From Conchocele bisecta (Eukaryota > Mollusca > Bivalvia > Lucinida > Thyasiridae), in assembly GCA_029237695.1 (NCBI GenBank), contig CM055265.1, positions 85,347,447 through 85,411,446 on the forward strand: a stretch of 64,000 bases of DNA. Reading direction: 5' to 3'. This document shows, one piece after another, positions 9,996-22,290 of this stretch; position 1 is the first letter of the stretch; the number at the start of each line of letters is the position of its first letter. The notes under the pieces are model-generated. The model saw only the letters and a program-made list of their open reading frames with translations. It was not told where the DNA came from and did not search any database. The position numbers and the translations under genes are program-made.

Positions 9996-10172
9996 AGACT
10001 CGGACCTAGGAGCCAATAAATGGCTCATTTGAAAAACCGTTACCCCTCCCACCAATTCCCGTACACTATACAGTATAGCCCAATAGGCTATACTGTATGG
10101 TGTACGGAAATTGGTGGGTGGGGTAACGGTTTACAAATGAGCCATTTATTAGATCCTAGGTCCCAAGACTTC
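9996..10172. mobile_element. AGACTCGGACC foldback, family 13, intact copy
   Basis: A nearly perfect 177 bp foldback has arms AGACTCGGACCTAGGA, ATAAATGGCTCATTTG, CCGTTACC..CCACCAATT and a tip of CTATACAGTATAG type. Relatives at 45656 (interrupted) and 49581 keep the GGGTGGGGTAATGG block. Confidence 0.8.
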
Positions 10173-12785
10173 CACCTCAGCATATGGTTAGAATCTAAAT
10201 CTCGGCCTTGTCGAACAATCGTAATCCACCTAGGCTTAAACAAGTATTGTTGTGCGGCAACCCGACACTACTTATGAATATGCCGCCGACCGTAGCCTTT
10301 TTTGGCCGTTTAAAAAAAATGTTCATGTTCGATCAGTGATTGAAACGTGGATAGCGTAGACCCTGATCAGACTGCGCAGACTTAAGGCGTGCTTTGCGTA
10401 CTTTAGGCGCTTGTCTCCCGGGTGCCTGCAGCAATAACAACAACAATACGTACCAAATATTGAACATATTCAACCGTATTAGTGGAGGGGCACCTTGAAG
10501 AGAAGTGGATTAAACACGATTTCTGTTCAACCCAAGAGAGCAAAAGCAACGACTATGCTAGACTGATACATCATACATTCCTGAACATGAATCCGGTGTG
10601 CGTTTACATACATAGAAATACGTTTTGATAACTTATAAAAAACAATTAACCACTGACAAAGTTAAATACATATAAGATGGCCGCCAAATATTCACACAGA
10701 CGTGCAGTAAATGTGTGAGGAATAACAAAAATATATAGCTACACTTTCATGCACATTTATATTTCAGTTGTTTGCCTTTTTTGTTATTATTGAATGTGTT
10801 CCTTGCACAAATGAATGAGTCCATCTAATATACTTATTATTTGACCATGTTGGAATATTCAAGATGGCCGCTAAGTATCGCTTAAGCTCTTAGACGATGT
10901 TGATCGACAAAGTAGTAAAGAAATGGAACATGATTGGAAATCATAGTTGTAATATTTTAAAAGTGCGAGGTTTGTGTTCCAAACTGTACCGAATTATCTG
11001 TCGCAAAGAAACGTAAATCAAATTGACCGCCAACATGGATACAATTCTGACACATCTATATTAAGTAGGGTAGTCATCAACGACATAGCATATGCCACAC
11101 CATAAAATCAATGTTTTAGCGTTTCCGATGACAATATAAAGAATAATATTTTATGACCGCCATTTTAGTTACCAAGATGGCTACTATATTCCGTAGTTTT
11201 ATACTATGAGCTATCAACTAAGTATTGGTGCAACACGTGGATAACAATATATCCTAGCTGTAACATGACAATGGTTAGTAAACGACTACATAGTCACGAT
11301 CTTGGATTTCAAGTGGAACATAATACATGTTGACAATGTCAAAGGAAATAGAAACATACTTCCAATTACATCTAGATATTCATTCATTTGAGTGAATCAA
11401 CATAATGCCCGTGTCTAATACCTGTATTCGGATAGAAATAAAATACAGTGGCAGGTTGGGAGCATGTGAATCGTAATTTATTATATAATAACCGATGGTG
11501 GGTTGATAATTGACGGGGAACGCGATATCCCTGGATTGGCCCTTATTCGCATGTTCAGCTTTCTTGTAGGCGAGAGTTCAATCCGGCTAACCCCGTTATA
11601 ATAGTAATACGCTCAGTATGGTAATCCTACTACGTTTATGTGGAGTGGGGCTAAGTTACTATAGTGTGGTGAAGACCTGGCAGTAGATCCGGTTAGTCTA
11701 ATGTCAGGGCTGGATGGAAATTGTATGCAAATATTCAGTTACCCGCCCCCATCCATGCAGATGAAATGAGCTGTCGATAGTCCATTTAAAGCCATTAAAC
11801 ATTAAACCGGAACTATATCATGTTATCTTTAACACGACCATGAACATCAATGTTGCATTTTATTATTGCAACAGGTCCGTAACCAGCGGGTCGGTGCCGT
11901 CTGATGACCCCCTCACCAATCTCCCTCGTCGTGCCTTGATGTCCACTCTTTCATGCACTAACATAAGAATTATTGTCAATACGTAGTCATTTTATAATAT
12001 TGATGAACACAGGAGAGTCGTATTACATGTATGTGCTCAGTTTTTGCTGAGAATATATAAAATGGTATGTCAGACCATCTGGATTTCATAATTTTCTGGG
12101 ACAACATGGCCCCGTAACCCCACAGCTGCCTCGGGCCATTCAAGCCATCGAAAAGACTACTTGCTTCATAAATGTCTGGTTACGGATCTGTTGCATACAT
12201 CGAAACCATGAGATACCGGTACATTCCATGCGGATGCGGATATTGTGTCATTTTCAATTATAACGAAGCCTACTATCTATCTATGAAAAACGATAGTCAA
12301 TTTATTAACGCGGTACACGACAGGGTAGGCACAGCGATTGACATATCAAAGGTAAATTGACGAATTCTGAAATTGACTGGCTACGTAACAACTACCATTA
12401 TTCACTTCCCACATAATACGAAGAAGTATGCTTAGCTTTTTGGATAATAAAACGAAAACCACGCCATCGCATCTTGAGCTATATAAGTATTATGCTAATG
12501 TCCACATTAGTGCGCTATAGAAGACACTGAATTGCATTTGCATACGTTATATTCCCACCATTTATACCTGAAAAGTATTTATCGACGCATTTATTATTTT
12601 AACAAAGTCGTAATATTGACGACATTAACATGAACATGGAATACCAATAACTTGGAAACACAGCACATGGACACTGCGAGTGTGCTTGTCGGTGTAACAA
12701 GAGACATAATCAATTACTTGAAAATTGGGGAATTATATAACATATACATATCGTATATGTGTAGTCAATGGTGTGATCATGGTCA
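10173..12785. other. Repeat-poor stretch without a recognisable gene
   Basis: No frame above about 85 codons and no known domain is seen. An ADPDQT scrap is at about 10345-10390. YY1-like AAGATGGCCGC motifs occur at 10674, 10861 and 11174. From about 11517 to 11810 it shares CGATATCCCTGG, GTCAGGGCTG and a GCCATTAAACA end with about 57030-57770, suggesting an old shared repeat, possibly a SINE. The rest could be intergenic or intronic. Confidence 0.5.
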
Positions 12786-13160
12786 TCGAATCTCAGTTTA
12801 TATACGACATATGTTGTTATTGCCCAAAATAAAATAAATGTTTGGATGACGTATCATTTAAGTAGTCATATGCCGGTAGCCATGTGCTAGGCCATGAAAG
12901 TACATGCATGAATAAGTTAATAACCAGTATTTGAGAGCCATATTCACATTACACTCTATTCTACGAATTCAATGCAAGGTGTCATCCAGACCATTACATC
13001 TCAGTTCATAAACGGCATATGCTGTGCTTATTAACAATACAATTGCGCTTGGATGACCTATAATATCAAGAAATCATATGCATGTAGGCATGTACTATGT
13101 ACATAGGAAGGATTTAATGAGTCAGTATTTGTGAGCCACATAAGTATAGATATTAAACTA
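12786..13160 (+). repeat. Diverged ~210 bp tandem duplication
   Basis: 12786-12955 and 12996-13150 align with many differences: ATCTCAGTT, CATATG, TTGGATGAC, TCATATGC, CATGTRCTA and a CAGTATTTG-GAGCCA block occur in the same order. The offset is about 211 bases. Neither half is coding. Confidence 0.55.
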
Positions 13161-15230
13161 TAATGCGATCGAGATCAATATGTTGTGAATTCATGATGGA
13201 ACATATGTTGAGGTCATTCATGAGATTGTTTGGTACATAGAAAGAATAAAAGTTGTAAAAATGTATTATGCGGTCATAATACAATATATATTGAATGCAT
13301 ATGTATGTATATGTATCACAGTTATGAAGGGAATTGTTTCTGGGGAATACCATACACTGTAATCATAAATGTTGTATTCATATAATGTCCTTATATGGTA
13401 TGTGTAAGTGTCATAACTGTGTATTATAATATCACAAGCATATGTGTAATATAATATATAATACTTTAAATGCATTACAATGAACATGGTTGATTATTCT
13501 ATGCTAATCTAGAATTATATCAGAAAGTACCCACCGTCCGTGTCTATACACACCAACATACGACATATACTTAAGATCGTAAGAGACCAAGCAGAGACAC
13601 TTATTTTCACATGCACGTATTTGGGTAGTTGCAATTGCGATTCATGGATAAAATCAACAAATCAACCAAACAACCACTTTTCAGTACAACACCGCAAATC
13701 CCGTGACTGGATTTTCAACTAACCGGGTTTGAGCTAACCTGGAAGCGAAACGTGTAAAGCTAAACATTGACACATAGCTGATATGAGGCCTCTAAATCAT
13801 GAGCATTCGTTACAGCATATTATGTTTTATATATGTGACACGCATATTGCTATTGATTTCAGTGCAGGAGACGGGACTTTTGTTGATGAGAATATATGTT
13901 AATTGAGAATATATTTCCATTTATCAGTGACGATTATACAAGCAGTCATGCGGAAAGTTTTGCTTAAATAGAATATGCTGATCTGCCTTATACAGACGTA
14001 TGGTTATCTGGAACAATTATTAAATATTTCAGTGTAATTTAAGTGTATGCATATGGGTATATCCACTTGTGAATGTATGGATATTCACGGAAACAGAAAC
14101 TGTAATACATACTATTTGATTAGTGTTGTATTTTACATGAATTGTTTATCTTGGTTATTATTAAGTATAAAGTAATTGAAATGTCATGGTACTTAGCCGC
14201 ACACCAGTATATAACAGTTATATATCTGACTGTAATGCGAACATGGCCGAACTATAGCATATGTACCAATCGTAATACGTAGTGTATACATATATGGCAT
14301 TATTGTTTAATTTACAACGTAAGACTCAATAAAATACAATATGTAAAACAAACAGTACATATATTTTAATATTCTGACTCACAACGAGTGTAACCTAATT
14401 CGAGCATCACCAAGTGTATTATCAGCGATCTACTAGTCTGAACACATGTGAATCTGTCCAATAAAGAAATTTAAAAGTAAATGAAAAGAAACGCGCAATT
14501 GCCAGTACCACACTATATTAAAATAGTCTAAATGAGGCGAAAATTTGGAATAAATTACTCAATTACAAATGACTTCAAAATCAAGTGTGTCCAACTTACT
14601 GGTTTAACCGCAGTAGTATACATAAGTAAAACAAAAGTAAACATTATATTCAATAACTTTCTCGAGTCTTTGGAAAATATGGCGGCCATTTTGAATTAAA
14701 CACGCTCTTTAAAAAGAGCATAAATATTGATCTATATTTTTAATATCGTATCTCAGATTAAAATCAAACTAATATGTTCATATCTAGCTTAGTACCAAGA
14801 TATGGTCCACCACAGTGTATATAATGCTGCCGGATATTGATGAATATTTGGCGTCCATCTTGGATTCATATGGATTTGATAGCCTCCATATATGTTTAAA
14901 ATTAATGCATGGTATCCAAAGCGTTTTCTGCGTCCGTCCGATCAAGATCCAATGCCTATTTGTTTTCATTCATCAAATAAGTACACATTTCAGGCTAAAT
15001 ATTGATGCTTGTCGGCCATCTTGAATATGTTGATACTCTCAACGATAGAGACGTCCGACCAAACCGAATTGCTTTGTATATGCCCCATAAAACAATAATC
15101 ACCAATAAAACATACTTTATCGGATTGTTCTGTAATGTTATGCAAGTACATATTGTATTATCAAAATAAAGTGAGCTTTGAACTCATTTGACCCATGTGC
15201 ACTTAATGACCCCAAAAATGTCTTCGCCTT
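13161..15230. other. AT-rich stretch without a recognisable gene
   Basis: Only short chance frames are present. Three YY1-like motifs (around 14676, 14850 and 15011) face both ways. ATCACAGTTATGA (about 13316) and its complement TCATAACTGTG (about 13411) form a loose inverted pair. No dispersed family recognised elsewhere in the window lies here. Confidence 0.45.
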
Positions 15231-15360
15231 CTGCGCATGCGCCAACGCTCATAATTTCAGCGTGTCACATGAACACGTGACTGTGCAGTGGCATGTCAAG
15301 GTCAGTGACATGAGGAAATTATGAGCGTATCAAACACAGCGAATCTTACGCATGCGCAAA
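15231..15360. promoter_or_regulatory. Palindrome with NRF1-like ends (possible regulatory site or MITE)
   Basis: CTGCGCATGCGCC (from 15231) and TACGCATGCGCAA (from 15348) frame an inverted repeat, CGCTCATAATTTC (15246-15258) against GAAATTATGAGCG (15315-15327). TGCGCATGCGC fits the NRF1 consensus, and a GACACGTG-like E-box and AAGGTCA half-site lie between. It could be a promoter-like element or just an old MITE. There is no gene next to it. Confidence 0.25.
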
Positions 15361-16007
15361 TTGTCACTAAATTACAGCACGTGCTCAACAATAATATAAT
15401 GATAGGCAAAATACATGGGACAAACTGAGGTATTAACACCTGTTGTATTTAACACGTAATCACAAGAAACACAAAAAAATGCACGACATGACAACACTTA
15501 TTAACCACACAAATTCACATTCGGCCAACATTAAATGTACAATTATAAAATGTTTTATGACCAAGGTGAGGAGCTTGTTCATTTTGCACACTGAGTTTTT
15601 CGACAGCATTTCTGGCGTCTTTAATGTTTTCCGCTTTGATTTTCTTTGTACAGTCTCCACTGATGGGTCTCCCTGAACTGGAGCTTCTACCGCATCGCTG
15701 AAATTATAGAGACCTTGCTACAAATATGTCTGTTCCACCAATAGAATGTTGACATAAATGTGGGGTGGTGGTGTCCTTTGAGGGACCTGATCAATCAGCA
15801 TACAGTTGTCTCCCGTTTAATGAACTTCAAGTTAGATAGCCATTTGCTGAAATTAAATGTTCAACAGCAAACATTTCCATATGTGTTTAACCCTGGTGCA
15901 AGAACGTTTTATGTTCCGTTGAATAGTAAACCAGAGCAAGCGAGCAGAGGTTAACGGATACCCCAGGCCGCCACCTGGACAGACAAATAAAATTTTTAAC
16001 GCAACTC

Positions 16008-16047
16008 TGACGGACGGACGAACAAACGAACGAACTGACGGACGGAA
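16008..16047 (+). repeat. Degenerate (GACG/AACG)n microsatellite
   Basis: GACGGACGGACG, AACAAACGAACGAACTG and GACGGACGG form a short tetranucleotide-like run. Similar GTCCGTCC pieces occur at 38010-38035, 41270 and 44343, a common feature of mollusc repeats. Confidence 0.6.
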
Positions 16048-16571
16048 TGAAAACAATATATACCCATAGAAATAATTCGTATGCCGGTGGTATAAATAGA
16101 CGTACATACCGGCTTTCATCATTGTTGAAGATGGAGAAATCCCCGAAATTGGTACTGTCAACATCAACATAGCCCACATCAGACAGATACCATATCCGTA
16201 ATGTCCGATTCATAAATATCCAAAGCTTGAGAACAAATGATATCCTCTGTGTCAAGCCGCCCTTCGCATAAATCCAACGCTTGTGACAATAAATAACAAG
16301 TCGTCTGACGCGTCCATCTTGTACAAAGTTACTGCCACAAATAAATAAGAACTGCGTTTCACCCACCCAGATCGAGTAAGCTAAGCATGCGCCTTTCAAT
16401 TTGACACGTGTCACGTGCATGTCAAATGGAACAAGCATGTCCAAATTAACGTGGGCTCACCGAAGGGTATGTCTGGAACGGTGAAAGGTAAATACATGTA
16501 AACTGTAAAACAACAGCAAAACAACACTAAATATGTATATTCGTGTGCTGGATTTCGCCGCAAACCGTGCA

Positions 16572-16748
16572 ATAAATTAGTTAGACAATGTCTTCTCGTC
16601 GAATATGGTTAGTTAACAGCGCGTGGGGGGAATTTCAGGGGACCGAAATACGTCTCGCCTAGCGGCTCGACGATTTCCGGCCCCCTGAATTTCCCCCATG
16701 CGCTGTTAACTAACCATATTCGACTCGAGTACATTATCTAACTTATAC
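16572..16748. mobile_element. Foldback MITE, single copy here
   Basis: Arms GAATATGGTTAGTTAACAGC and its complement surround a GC-rich centre with CGTCTCGCCTAGCGGCTCGACG. The outer parts (TTAGTTAGACAATG and CATTATCTAACTTA) are more diverged. No second copy is present in the window. Confidence 0.7.
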
Positions 16749-16961
16749 ATCACATCCTCATGTCCATACATTTCCCATGTGCTGTGTAAATGCAGAAACA
16801 AAACTCAAAAATGTATATGAAAGATGTGATAATACTCGTGCCACAACCCCGGATTTTATTTTGCTTTCAATAGAATTCGAATGCCGCCTCTGTTGGGTTA
16901 ATTTTTGCTGTCCGATTTGGGACTTCACGATCACCTGCGCTAATTCTGCCAATATGTGTAA

Positions 16962-17377
16962 ATTGCGACTTGAGATTATCAATGGTTGTCCGTCCAGAAA
17001 CGTCGCCATGTGGGAAAAATTAACTCGGGCACGTTGCATGGTCGCAAACGTCGTAAAATACATTTGTGTCAGCCTGGAGCCCACATTATTGGGTTCACTG
17101 CTTGGTCATGACCCTGAAACCTCACGCATACCCACAACCTTTTATGCAACATTAGCCCCGCGGTAAGAAGGATATTAAAGGTGGGCATACAAGGACAAGA
17201 TAAATGTGAAATGCGACTAATATGGCATGTAATGGAAACGCGGAGGCGTTTATGATCTATGTAAATGTTGAAATTGTAAGGTGCGAATATGAACGCAACG
17301 AAAAATATGTCCGCGGACAAATTCACGTTCGCCCAAGACGCGAATATGCCCACAAGAAACGAATATGTCCGCAATGA
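16962..17377 (+). repeat. 415 bp direct duplication, first copy
   Basis: It starts ATTGCGACTTGAGATTATCA and ends TATGTCCGCAATGA. It matches 18029-18433 in the same orientation with scattered substitutions and small indels. Shared landmarks are CAGCCTGGAGCCCACATTAT, AACGCGGAGGCGTTTATGAT and CCGCGGACAAATTC. Both strands carry frames of about 100 codons, but the second copy does not keep them, so it looks non-coding. Confidence 0.8.
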
Positions 17378-17740
17378 ATTCAAAGTACGTATTCTTTTAC
17401 GTGTCCTTATTACGTAACGGATTTTGATGTAATATGGCGCATCAAACGCGTCTTGTTAAGCTGCATTTGGTGGTCTCTTTATTTTCGCACAAACTTCTGT
17501 AGTCTTTGCGAAGAATTGATTTCCGTGTCGGAGGAGTTCCGTGTCTCCGACACGGAAATAGATTCTTCGCAAAAACGACATAAGTCTGTGCCAAACTCCC
17601 TAGACCACCAAATGCAGCCGTCATGAAGACGCGTTTGCTGCGCCATATTTCATCAAAATCCGTTGCATATTAAGGAAAATATCAAATAATACTTACTTTG
17701 GAGTGGGCGACGTTGTTGTAACCACGTGATCATGCACCTT
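17378..17740. mobile_element. GATCACGTGGT MITE, family 11, left-truncated
   Basis: A foldback centred near 17535 has arms TGCATTTGGTGGTCT and AAACGCGTCTT, and a hairpin tip of GACACGGAAAT type. It ends GTAACCACGTGATCATGCAC. The left terminal repeat seen at 46262 is missing, and the break coincides with the end of the 415 bp duplication. Confidence 0.75.
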
Positions 17741-17960
17741 GGTCCCTAACTAGTTTTTTCTGGACCGTTGCCCGCACCACAGGTGTTGTTTTTGTTGATA
17801 GGCCCTATCAATGTTTTATCCGCCCGCGGGATGGAGGGAGCGGGAAATACCCGGCATATCTAGGGGGCGGGACTAGCGTTTTCTTATACACTACCGCCTG
17901 CGCTAATATTGTCATTAGTGCCCATTTCGTTATGTAAACATACTTGAATAATATGCTTGG

Positions 17961-18031
17961 AATCAAGCAGCTTCATTGTCTGTGCCTGAGCTGTGCTACA
18001 GCTCAGGCTCAGACAATGAAATTGCTTGATT
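17961..18031. repeat. Perfect-stem hairpin
   Basis: Arms AATCAAGCAGCTTCATTGTC and TGCCTGAGCTGT fold back with a 3-base loop and few mismatches. It sits at the start of the second copy of the 415 bp duplication. Confidence 0.75.
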
Positions 18032-18433
18032 GCGACTTGAGATTACCAATAGATGTCCGTCCAGAAACGTCGTCATGTGGGAATAATTAACGTGGGCTGT
18101 TGTTTACGCTGCATGGTCGCAAGCGTCGTAAACTACATTTGTGTCAGCCTGGAGCCCACATTATGGGGTGCCTTGGTCATGACACTGAAACCCACGCATA
18201 CCCACAAACTTTAATGTAACAGTAGCCCGCGGTAAGGAGGACACAATATATGTGGAATGCGACTAATGTGGCATGTACATGTATTAATGGAAACGCGGAG
18301 GCGTTTATGATCTATTTAAATGTTGAAAGTGCAAGGTTACAATATGTCTGCAACGAATGAATATGTCCGCGGACAAATTCGCGTTCGCCCAAGACCCGAA
18401 TATTCCCACAAGAAACGAATGTGTCCGCAATGA
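18029..18433 (+). repeat. 415 bp direct duplication, second copy
   Basis: Matches 16962-17377 about 1,065 bases upstream. Small deletions and about one substitution per ten bases indicate an old duplication. Confidence 0.8.
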
Positions 18434-18540
18434 TCTCTGAATTATATATCTTGTTGGTACATTTGGTAGAATATTTATCAGTCATGGTCTACGTTGGGTG
18501 CCAACTGTCACTGGGCAATAAAGATGCGCACCAGCCCACT

Positions 18541-18838
18541 GGCATTCGGCGTGTTTCGGCTTTCATCAGTATAACTATAACTATATATATATATGAACAA
18601 GGCTACTAACTTCGGACACGACCTCGTATCATAGCACATTCCACGATTTTATTAACGCTAATGTGAATATTTTGGCGGAAAGTGCACATTTTCATTTGAG
18701 AATTATTGTTTTCTTACTAAAATAACATAGTTAGAACATATTTATGCAAATAATATCGAATTACAGCTCCTTTTCCTAGGTCGGACACAACCTCATATTA
18801 TAACAAATGAAATAACGTATTTAAGGCTCTAACGTCAA
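18541..18838. mobile_element. CGGCGTGTTTCGGC / GTCGGACAC repeat, family 18
   Basis: It starts GGCATTCGGCGTGTTTCGGC, continues through AACAAGGCT and TCGGACACGACCTCGTATCA, and ends near TAAGGCTCTAACGTC. The same order in reverse is found at 42288-42587, and the first part alone at 38615 and 39459. Confidence 0.7.
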
Positions 18839-18969
18839 TATCGCTAACATCGCTCCACCGACTGAGCTAACATGGCTCAGATACACACTTCATCCCATAA
18901 TGGAATCTCAAAACCGGACAATCTGGGCCTCCCAGGGGTCCAGTTTGGAGAAGCTTCATTGTTTCAAAT

Positions 18970-19160
18970 GCGGCTGTGACTGGAGAAATGCATCCGAACA
19001 GTCTGATCAGAATCTGCACTGTTCGCGATTCCATCAATGAAACGCCTGTCATGCTTTTAACAAGCAATATAGGTTATTATGCTACACAGGACACACTATT
19101 TGATCGGGAGTTAAACTGGTCACAAATCCCATAAGCCCCATTTCTCCAGTCACTGTCACA
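18970..19160. mobile_element. ADPDQT-family MITE
   Basis: It runs from GCGGCTGTGACTGGAGAAAT to TTTCTCCAGTCACTGTCAC. Part of the left signature is deleted: it jumps from the end repeat to CCGAACAGTCTGATCAG. A degenerate CAGTGGAACC hairpin (about 18897-18961) lies immediately upstream. Confidence 0.7.
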
Positions 19161-19778
19161 AATAAGATGGTTAATCAAAGATGTAGATGGAATAATATTG
19201 TAAAGTAACATGGCCAAGATCTAAACGTTTATTGCTGATTTGAATATATAAACGCCAATTTGTGGTTTTGTTGAGAAACCACCCCCTTTGTGGTTTTTGC
19301 TGGAATGCGGTCAGAATTCTAGTTTCGATTTCATGTTCGGTACAACCCGTCCGATTTAAGCGTTGACTTTTCAGTCCGACCGATGTTACTCGACCAAATT
19401 TAGTGACCTAACATTCTGTGTTTAATCTCGGTCAGATCAAATGTGTGGTACTGTTGAGAACAATATTGCTCATCTGTTGATGCTGTGTTGTTAGCGCGAT
19501 CGGTAACGAGTGCACTCACCAATGCGACCTATGTGAGATCGACCATGTTGAATGTCTTCGGGTACTCTGGTTTCCTCATACACAATGTATTACACACCAC
19601 CTTTACACATTCACATAAGTAATGGACAACATATGGAACCTCTCTAAGCCGGACAATAAACATTTGTGATCATAATTTTGATAGGTTTCTTGGTCATTTA
19701 TCTCGGGTGATAGGATAATACCTGCTCGCGATCGCACAACACGCAACTATGGCTCGGAAAAATCAAATGCCTGATTTA
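19161..19778. other. Unassigned stretch
   Basis: No gene or repeat shared with the rest of the window is seen, apart from a weak CCTCTCTAAGCCGGAC half repeat near 19639. Confidence 0.4.
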
Positions 19779-19849
19779 CAGTGAAACCTCGCTAAACCGG
19801 ACACCCTGGGGGACCTCACCAGGGTGTCCGGTTTAGCAAGGTTCCACTG
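19779..19849. mobile_element. CAGTG hairpin MITE (pogo-like ends)
   Basis: A 71 bp palindrome runs from CAGTGAAACCTCGCTAAACC to TTCCACTG and is flanked by TA on both sides. It has GGACACCCTGG at the turn. This is a clean copy. Confidence 0.8.
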
Positions 19850-20125
19850 TACATGTATATAGCGCTGTTGTGCTAGTTTGTAATCGTTGTAAAATAAAAA
19901 TAAAAGAGCAATATGATGAATACTTGGACAGCTTAGACACTTAATAAAACAAACGAGGGTAGATGCATTAGGCATTACGAAATATACCTTACGACGTCTG
20001 CTAACAGCATAGCCCCGGATCAGACTGCACATCCGCCGGGCCGATGCTGCTCGTTACTCGGGTATTGCAGACGCTTTGCATTTGTCACCAGAACTTATAC
20101 ATGTATCATATTCATGATGATCAAG

Positions 20126-21335
20126 CTATGGAACGCCAAATGTACATAAACTCAAATGTATATTGCTAGCTCTAAATATTTAGAGCTAGCAATATATATT
20201 TAGAGCTAGCAATAAAACATTTCGAGCTATCTCCAATTCATTTGAAGAGCTCTCTGATTCATTTGGAGTTAGCTCTAAATCAATTAATGATATCTCAAAT
20301 TGATTTGTAGCGAGCATTTTATAACTTTGATTTGGAGAGTTCTCTGAATCATTTGGAGCTATCTCTAAATCATTTGGAGAGCTCTCGCAATCATTTGGAG
20401 AGCTTTCGAAATTATTTAGAGCTAGCTCTAAAACAATTAATGATAGCTCAAATTGATGTGTAGCGATCATTATATAACTTGATTTGGAGAGCTCTCGAAT
20501 TCATTTGGAGCTAGCTCTAAATCAATTAAAGATATCTCAAATTGATTTGGAGAGAGCATTATAAACTTGCTAGCTCCAAATACGACTCCACGTGGGAACT
20601 GGGGGAAAAAACAATAAGCGCTCCCTTCCCGCGCTTTTAAAATCTCTGTACGCATGTGCACCGAGCCGTGATCAACAAAAACAACAGCGAACAAGATACG
20701 TTTATCATCTGACCATGGAGGTTAAAACATATTTAATTAATACTTATAATTACCTTATACTTTTAATCTATTTTTTGTTATTCTTTGGTAAATTAGGTGC
20801 GCATGCGTAATTCAATAATTCAAGGAGACATCGTTTTCATAGTTTCAAGCGATTTAATGCTAGCTCCAAATAAGATAATTATTGCTAGAATCAAATGAAT
20901 TAGCTAGCTCTCCAAACGATTTGGCGCTAGCTCGAAATGAATTAGAGATAGCTCGAAATGATTTCGAGAGCTCTCCAAATGATTTCGAGAGCTCTCCAAA
21001 TGATTTAGAGATATCTCCAAATGATTTAGAAAGCTCTCCAAATCAAAGTTATATAATGATAGCTATAAATCAATTTAAGATATCATTAATTGATTTAGAG
21101 CTAGCTCGAACTGATTTCGAGAGCTCTCCAAATGATTTAGAGATATATCCAAATAATTTAGAGAACTCTCCAAATCAAAGTTATATAATGCTCGCTACAA
21201 ATCAATTTGAGATATCAACTGATTTAGAGCTAGCTCCAAATTAATTAGAGAGCTCTTCAAATGAATTGGAGCTAGCTCGAAATGTTTATAGCTAGTAATA
21301 TATATTTGAGTTTATGTAGATTTGGCGTTTCATAG
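20126..21335. mobile_element. 1.2 kb GGAACGCC element with GCTAGC/GAGCTC array core
   Basis: The ends CTATGGAACGCC and GGCGTTTCATAG match the small elements at 6307 and 6494. Two arrays of ~20 bp units (20186-20570 and 20880-21290) combine GAGCTAGCTCTAAAT, GGAGAGCTCTC and AATTGATTT motifs and face each other, so the element folds back. The middle (20580-20860) is unique sequence with a GCGCATGCGT motif. Frames through the arrays give repetitive Ser/Asn-rich peptides and are not genes. No transposase is visible. Confidence 0.8.
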
Positions 21336-21338
21336 AGG

Positions 21339-21552
21339 ACGCCGTTTCACTAAATCTCGTTTGACTGAAATGTTCGTAAATGCAAATTTAGGATAGTCTG
21401 TAAATTTCAATTGATGTATTTACATGCAGCCTATGCTCAATAAATGTAAATCCAATAATTGTTTACAATAAAACGTTGTTAATGTGACATTTACAGACTA
21501 TCATAAATTTGCACTTACGGACATTTTAGTCGTATATACGAAGCTTAGTTTA
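21339..21552. mobile_element. GGGCCCGTTTCACTAAAC MITE, family 7
   Basis: It begins GCCGTTTCACTAAATCTCG three bases after the preceding element and ends CGAAGCTTAGTTT. The centre with TATGCTCAATAAATGTAAAT is conserved. Confidence 0.7.
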
Positions 21553-21782
21553 TGTACTTCAACGCGCACCTTGGCCGGAAAACTGCTCTTTAGTATTTCT
21601 TGGAAATCGTTGACTTTCATTTTTCTTAGAATTACAATTTATTTGACACGGCAACTTGTTATCTAAAGCCTCGTCATGACTTGACACTTAAATTACACAT
21701 CATATGTATACTACAACATAGTCCATGTAAATGTACAACAAAATTACATAACTTTATAAAGTAAATGTGTACTTACTAAACA

Positions 21783-21916
21783 GGGACCCGTTTCACTTAA
21801 ACTTCGTACGACTAAAATGTTCGTAAGTGCAAAATTATGATAGTCTGTAAATTTCACATTTATAACAATGTTTTCTTGTAAACAATTATTGGATTTACAT
21901 TTATTGAGCAGCCTAT
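21783..21916. mobile_element. Left half of family 7 MITE
   Basis: GGGACCCGTTTCACTTAAAC through TTTATTGAGCAGCC is present. The right half is missing and a LINE-like 3' end follows directly. Confidence 0.65.
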
Positions 21917-21929
21917 AAACATTTATGTT

Positions 21930-22048
21930 GCCTCTAGGTGACATATAGGTCCAATGGGCCGGGTGTAATTAGTATGATTATCAATGTTATATTTATTCTT
22001 GTACGTTTACACATGTCACTATAATAAACAAATTACTTACTTACTTAC
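21930..22048 (+). mobile_element. LINE-like 3' end with (TTAC)n tail
   Basis: GTGACATATAGGTCC, GGGCCGGGTG, ACATGTCACTATAATAAACA and four TTAC repeats match the 3' end of the insert at 3975-4450. Only about 110 bases are present, as expected for severe 5' truncation. It abuts a truncated family 7 MITE. Confidence 0.65.
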
Positions 22049-22057
22049 TACAACAGA

Positions 22058-22140
22058 CGATAGTACGATACTACGATTGCGATAACACGAAGCCACGATG
22101 ACGATATTACGATAGCACGATGACGACCGTATGACAATAC
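22058..22140 (+). repeat. Degenerate ACGAT-type simple repeat
   Basis: Loose repetitions of ACGATA, ACGATGACGAT and TACGAT occur without strict periodicity. Confidence 0.5.
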
Positions 22141-22290
22141 AACGAGTATACTATAAATGGAACTGCGTTTTTGTTTCGTCAATCCGTTTTAGAGAGATAG
22201 TACATATACAACAACGTAGTGTGGGCGTAGCGGAATGTGCTATGGTATGAGGGAAACCGCAACCCACTATTCCAACGTTTCGACATATAT

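Noticed and set aside
16777..17166. 129-codon plus-strand frame
   Set aside because: It extends into the 415 bp duplication, whose second copy breaks the frame, and is overlapped by an equally long frame on the other strand.
20186..21244. Ser/Asn-rich repetitive frames resembling a repeat protein
   Set aside because: They follow the GCTAGC/GAGCTC array in both directions and end with the array.
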